NCBI GenBank assembly: GCA_003222375.1
Contig: QHVX01000031.1
Location: 3,020 to 11,282, forward strand
DNA: 8,263 nt
DNA from: Acidobacteriota bacterium
GTDB taxonomy: Bacteria; Acidobacteriota; Thermoanaerobaculia; Gp7-AA8
Direction: 5' to 3'
Within the stretch, counting starts at the first letter, position 1. Each line of letters starts with the position of its first letter. The position numbers were made by a program, and so were the translations under genes. Below are positions 6,261 to 8,263 of the stretch, in pieces. Under the pieces are notes generated by a model. The model had not been told where the DNA came from. It did no database searches and saw nothing but the letters and a program-made list of their open reading frames with translations.

Positions 6261-6929
6261 CTCGATGGTGAAGCACGTCCCTTCACCCTCGCTCGACAGG
6301 ACGTCGATCGTGCCGCCGTGCAACTCCACGATCTGACGCGAGATGTACAGTCCCAGCCCGTTGCCTTTGACCGCCCTGCCGTTCGGCAGACGTGAGAAGC
6401 GTTCGAAGATGCATGGCAACTGCTTTGGCGGAATCTGCGGCCCGTTGTTCCAGACGCAAACGGTCACCCGGCAATCGGTGCACTGCAGCGTGATCCGGAT
6501 GGGCATCGCATCGGGCGAATATTTCGTCGCGTTCGATACCAGGTTCTCGATGACTTGCCCGAGTCGCACCGCGTCGCCGACGACATACGGGAATTCGTCC
6601 GTCACAATGACCTCGATCCGGCGGCCGGTCATCGTCTCGTAGCGTGCGGCAATGCTCCGGACGATCGACTCGAGGTTCACGCTCTCCTTCCGCACAGAAA
6701 ATCGGCCGGCAGTGACCTGCGCGATATCGAGTAAATCTTCGGCGAGCCGCAGGACGCGTTGCGCTTCCGAGCGCACGATCTGCAGACTCTCCAGCGCCAG
6801 CGCATCGTTGTGGTTCTTGACGGCATCTTCCGCAAACATCGTGAAGCCGGTGATCGACGTGAGCGGGTTCTTGATCTCATGCGTGACCATCGACAGAAGA
6901 TCGTCTCTTTCTCCGAGTTTGGTTTTCAT
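6240..6929 (-). CDS. Compact histidine kinase core (HisKA + HATPase_c), no sensor domain
   Basis: This encodes 229 residues from ATG 6929; an in-frame TAA at 6945-6947 excludes a longer reading. The DHp helix carries the H-box VTHEIKNPLTSI with phospho-acceptor H17. The ATPase domain has the N-box IENLVSNATKYSP (N133), an F-box IFERF (174-178) and the G2 loop GNGLGL (189-194). The G1 box reads VWNNGPQIPP where D-x-G-x-G is usual, so the adenine-contacting Asp is Asn161 and the last Gly is Gln165. No sensor, HAMP, PAS or membrane segment is encoded, and no response regulator with a receiver domain is in the window. The five codons between the TAA and the ATG (LENTA) read as a natural continuation of the pre-H-box helix, linking it to the mini-ORF upstream. 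A weak GGAAA lies eight bases before the ATG. Confidence 0.88.
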   Translation of the reverse strand: MKTKLGERDDLLSMVTHEIKNPLTSITGFTMFAEDAVKNHNDALALESLQIVRSEAQRVLRLAEDLLDIAQVTAGRFSVRKESVNLESIVRSIAARYETMTGRRIEVIVTDEFPYVVGDAVRLGQVIENLVSNATKYSPDAMPIRITLQCTDCRVTVCVWNNGPQIPPKQLPCIFERFSRLPNGRAVKGNGLGLYISRQIVELHGGTIDVLSSEGEGTCFTIELPRPIN

Positions 6930-6944
6930 GGCGGTATTTTCCAG

Positions 6945-7070
6945 TTAAATCGACGACAGGATTCGCAGCGTGAGGATGAGCAGGTCGAGGTCCGAAACGG
7001 CAATCATCGCGAATACGGCCAGCAGCACTGTCGCTCCGACGACCGCACCGCACAAGGCTGACTTCTGCAT
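6945..7070 (-). CDS. 41-aa membrane mini-protein, in frame with the kinase
   Basis: A short ORF starts at ATG 7070 behind an excellent Shine-Dalgarno (AAAGGAGGA, five-base spacing from AGGAGG). It reads MQKSALCG, a hydrophobic helix AVVGATVLLAVFAMIAV, then SDLDLLILTLRILSSI and TAA. The basic N-terminus followed by 17 hydrophobic residues predicts one inner-membrane segment with the N-terminus inside, and the second half may be a membrane-parallel or second helix. It lies 15 bases upstream of the kinase start and in exactly the same frame, with no other stop between. It is either a true small membrane partner of the kinase or the N-terminal anchor of a kinase split by a nonsense codon. The strong SD argues that this is where translation of the locus begins. 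Confidence 0.6.
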   Translation of the reverse strand: MQKSALCGAVVGATVLLAVFAMIAVSDLDLLILTLRILSSI

Positions 7071-7074
7071 GACT

Positions 7075-7083
7075 TCCTCCTTT
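7075..7083 (-). promoter_or_regulatory. Strong Shine-Dalgarno of the 41-aa ORF
   Basis: The minus strand reads AAAGGAGGA, four to five bases before ATG 7070. It is the best ribosome binding site I can find in the window and supports translation of the mini-ORF. Confidence 0.75.
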
Positions 7084-7149
7084 ACTGAACACAAGATCGC
7101 TCTGGAGGAACGCGAAGACTGGAAGATTCGTGGAAAAAACTCGGAAAGT

Positions 7150-7518
7150 TCAGGTCGCGCGACGCCGGATCGGAAAGACCCTCGCGTAAACCGCGGTGTT
7201 GATCACGAAGACAATGATCGCGATCGCGAGCTGCACGCCGCGCGTCAGTCCGGGCGGATAAATCAGGCGATAGATGTGATGCGCGATGAAGCCTTCCTCG
7301 TAGCCCTGTATCCCTGCACGAACGCGGAACGTGTTCTCGTACGTGGTCAGCGGGCAGGTCCAGTTCGCAATCTCGATGAGAGCGCCCCAGATCGCGACGG
7401 GGAGATGGACCCAGGCGAGCTTGCGCCATCGCAGAACGAGCAGGCCGCCGAATGCCACGAAGAGCACGAACGCGAAATGGAAAATCGCGGTGGCGTCAGC
7501 GAGGATTCGGTAGGGCAC
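7150..7518 (-). CDS. DUF2784 family integral membrane protein
   Basis: This encodes 122 residues from a GTG at 7518. The protein has the layout I associate with DUF2784: MPYRILADATAIFHFAFVLFV at the start, GGLLVLRWRKLAWVHLP (24-40), the motif NWTCPLTTYEN (52-62), the stretch GFIAHHIYRLIYPPGLTR (76-93) and a final hydrophobic helix (about 95-113) with a basic tail FPIRRRAT. Three to four membrane segments are predicted. The biochemical role of the family is not known. The GTG is the only sensible start, because an in-frame TGA immediately precedes it and the family normally begins with this LYRLLAD-like motif. The start abuts the stop of the ligase-like gene with no spacer. A 79-bp gap without a clear terminator separates it from the 41-aa ORF downstream. 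Confidence 0.88.
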   Translation of the reverse strand: MPYRILADATAIFHFAFVLFVAFGGLLVLRWRKLAWVHLPVAIWGALIEIANWTCPLTTYENTFRVRAGIQGYEEGFIAHHIYRLIYPPGLTRGVQLAIAIIVFVINTAVYARVFPIRRRAT

Positions 7519-7659
7519 TCACGCGAGTATGTCATGCAGGCCAAGCTCTTCAGGGTGGGAGGGTAGCAATAGGTCATTGCCGATCACTACTCCTAATGAG
7601 CTTTTCGGGCACCGATCAAAGCGGCGATGCCACCGCTTTACAGCAGCAAATCGCAACGG
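7519..7659 (-). other. Foreign 3' tail replacing the end of the ligase gene
   Basis: From just after SRTDVVLRP the frame continues as LRFAAVKRWHRRF...GNDLLLPSHPEELGLHDILA, which does not resemble Ddl. The DNA around 7565-7650 is visibly more AT-rich and lacks the CG-rich codon pattern of the flanks. It contains the small hairpin at 7618-7639. No transposase, terminal repeat or target duplication is visible. It may be the scar of a deletion or recombination, or intergenic DNA that used to precede the DUF2784 gene. Confidence 0.5.
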
Positions 7660-8263
7660 CCTCAGCACGACGTCGGTGCGCGAGTAGCCCTCGCATCCGA
7701 GCGTCGTATGCGCAGCCAGCGCGACGTCCTGCGCGGCGTTGCGCATGCGGTCGGAAATCTTCGCCGGACAGATCTCGCGCGTGCCTTTGCCGAGGTATTT
7801 GCCGGCGTAGTCGAAGGAATGGCCGGCGTCGACTTCAACCTCGAGCACCGGCAACGCGAACGGCCCATCGTCGCGGTCGATGACACCGACGGTCAATTCG
7901 CGCCCACTGATGCATTGCTCGACGATGTACGGGATGTCGACGTTTTCGGTGAGATCCTGACCGCGGTCGACGAAAAACAATCCGCGGCTCGATCCTCCTG
8001 CCAGCGGTTTCGCGACGACTCGATCGTATTTCTTCAGCATCTCGCGCACGGCGGACTGCAGCATCTTCGGATCATGAAGGATTCGCGACTCGGTGTTACG
8101 CACGCGATCCTTCAACATCTGTTTGGTGCGGCCTTTGTCGAATGCCGCGGCGCTCGCTTCCGAACCTGAGCCGGTGAACGCGATGCCGCGATCCTCGAGC
8201 ATCTTCTGCAGCGTGCCGTCTTCGCCGGTCGTGCCGTGCAGCGCGAGGAGGAAAACCGGATCC
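7519..8263 (-). CDS. ddl: D-alanine-D-alanine ligase, 5' end outside window, abnormal C-terminus
   Basis: The frame is open to the right edge and the visible part begins DPVFLLALHGTTGEDGTLQK, the Ddl N-domain signature (HGxxGEDGxLQ). It continues with GIAFTGSGSEASAAAFDKGRTK, the ATP-grasp lysine and glycine-rich loop VVAKPLAGGSSRGLFFV, then VEQCISGRELTVGVI, the loop FDYAGKYLGKGTREICPA and LGCEGYSRTDVVL. These are in the order expected for the enzyme that joins two D-alanines for peptidoglycan. An intact Ddl then has a xLEVNTxPG segment supplying the metal-binding Glu and Asn, and a final helix. Here homology stops near 7660, and the remaining 46 or so codons read unrelated sequence to TGA at 7519-7521. 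The missing segment is not present in either other minus-strand frame. It is probably a disrupted, inactive copy unless the end is an assembly join. Confidence 0.8.
   Translation of the reverse strand, partial: DPVFLLALHGTTGEDGTLQKMLEDRGIAFTGSGSEASAAAFDKGRTKQMLKDRVRNTESRILHDPKMLQSAVREMLKKYDRVVAKPLAGGSSRGLFFVDRGQDLTENVDIPYIVEQCISGRELTVGVIDRDDGPFALPVLEVEVDAGHSFDYAGKYLGKGTREICPAKISDRMRNAAQDVALAAHTTLGCEGYSRTDVVLRPLRFAAVKRWHRRFDRCPKSSLGVVIGNDLLLPSHPEELGLHDILA
7618..7639. repeat. Small stem-loop near the ligase breakpoint
   Basis: AAAGCGGCG (7618-7626) and CACCGCTTT (7631-7639) are inverted repeats with one mismatch around a four-base loop. In a minus-strand transcript the mismatch becomes a G-U pair. 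No T-run follows in either direction, so it is not a standard terminator. It sits about 20-40 bp downstream, in the direction of the gene, of where Ddl homology ends. Confidence 0.45.

Noticed and set aside
7519..7545. Leaderless promoter with -10 CATACT just before the DUF2784 GTG
   Set aside because: The match is only four of six and no -35 lies at an acceptable distance.
6970..7566. Plus-strand frame of 198 codons over the kinase/DUF2784 region
   Set aside because: It is highly charged without hydrophobic core or motif, while the opposite strand encodes a recognisable DUF2784 protein and a small ORF with a strong ribosome binding site.
7519..7665. Simple frameshift as the cause of the missing ligase C-terminus
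   Set aside because: I translated the other two minus-strand frames after GYSRTD; both reach stops quickly and neither contains the expected LEVNTxPG segment.
7627..8169. Plus-strand frame of 180 codons opposite the ligase
   Set aside because: The minus strand has unmistakable Ddl motifs over most of this span; the plus frame is its mirror.

Overview
The window is high-GC, densely coded bacterial DNA from a Gram-negative organism: it carries a TonB-dependent outer-membrane receptor. The CadC/ToxR-type winged helix fused to an FHA domain, the ankyrin protein and the dispersed 'ATCCTGAGCG...GCGAAGGATCT' palindromic repeats together remind me most of Acidobacteriota or a neighbouring soil phylum. 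That placement is inference from style, not from a marker gene.

Left part (1-5182). A 5'-truncated ankyrin-repeat gene (+) runs tail-to-tail into a geranylgeranyl-reductase-like flavoprotein (-), and the two coding regions overlap by 43 bp. The flavoprotein is divergent from a DHA2-type 14-TM MFS exporter (+). The 130-bp divergent gap holds a 64-bp palindromic repeat. Four bases after the exporter stop begins a TonB-dependent receptor whose signal-peptide region contains four perfect copies of a heptanucleotide. Exporter and receptor look like one transcription unit, which suggests export and re-uptake of a small molecule, but no substrate can be read from the sequence.

Middle part (5183-6260). 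A second, larger member of the palindromic family (about 120 bp) fills the gap after the receptor. It is followed by a two-gene unit: an unrecognised 98-aa protein overlapping by ATGA a winged-helix/FHA regulator.

Right part (6240-8263), all on the minus strand. In transcription order these are: a D-Ala-D-Ala ligase running in from beyond the right edge, whose C-terminal metal-binding segment is missing and replaced by unrelated sequence; a DUF2784 membrane protein starting on the base right after the ligase stop; a 41-aa membrane mini-ORF with a near-perfect Shine-Dalgarno; and a compact HisKA/HATPase histidine kinase. The mini-ORF and the kinase are in the same frame and separated only by one TAA and five codons, so they look like a membrane anchor and kinase core split from a single gene.

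I see no CRISPR array, tRNA, rRNA, transposase or phage gene, and no convincing multi-gene defence or biosynthetic system. The points most worth a second look are the heptanucleotide tract in the receptor, the split kinase, the disrupted ligase and the palindromic repeat pair.
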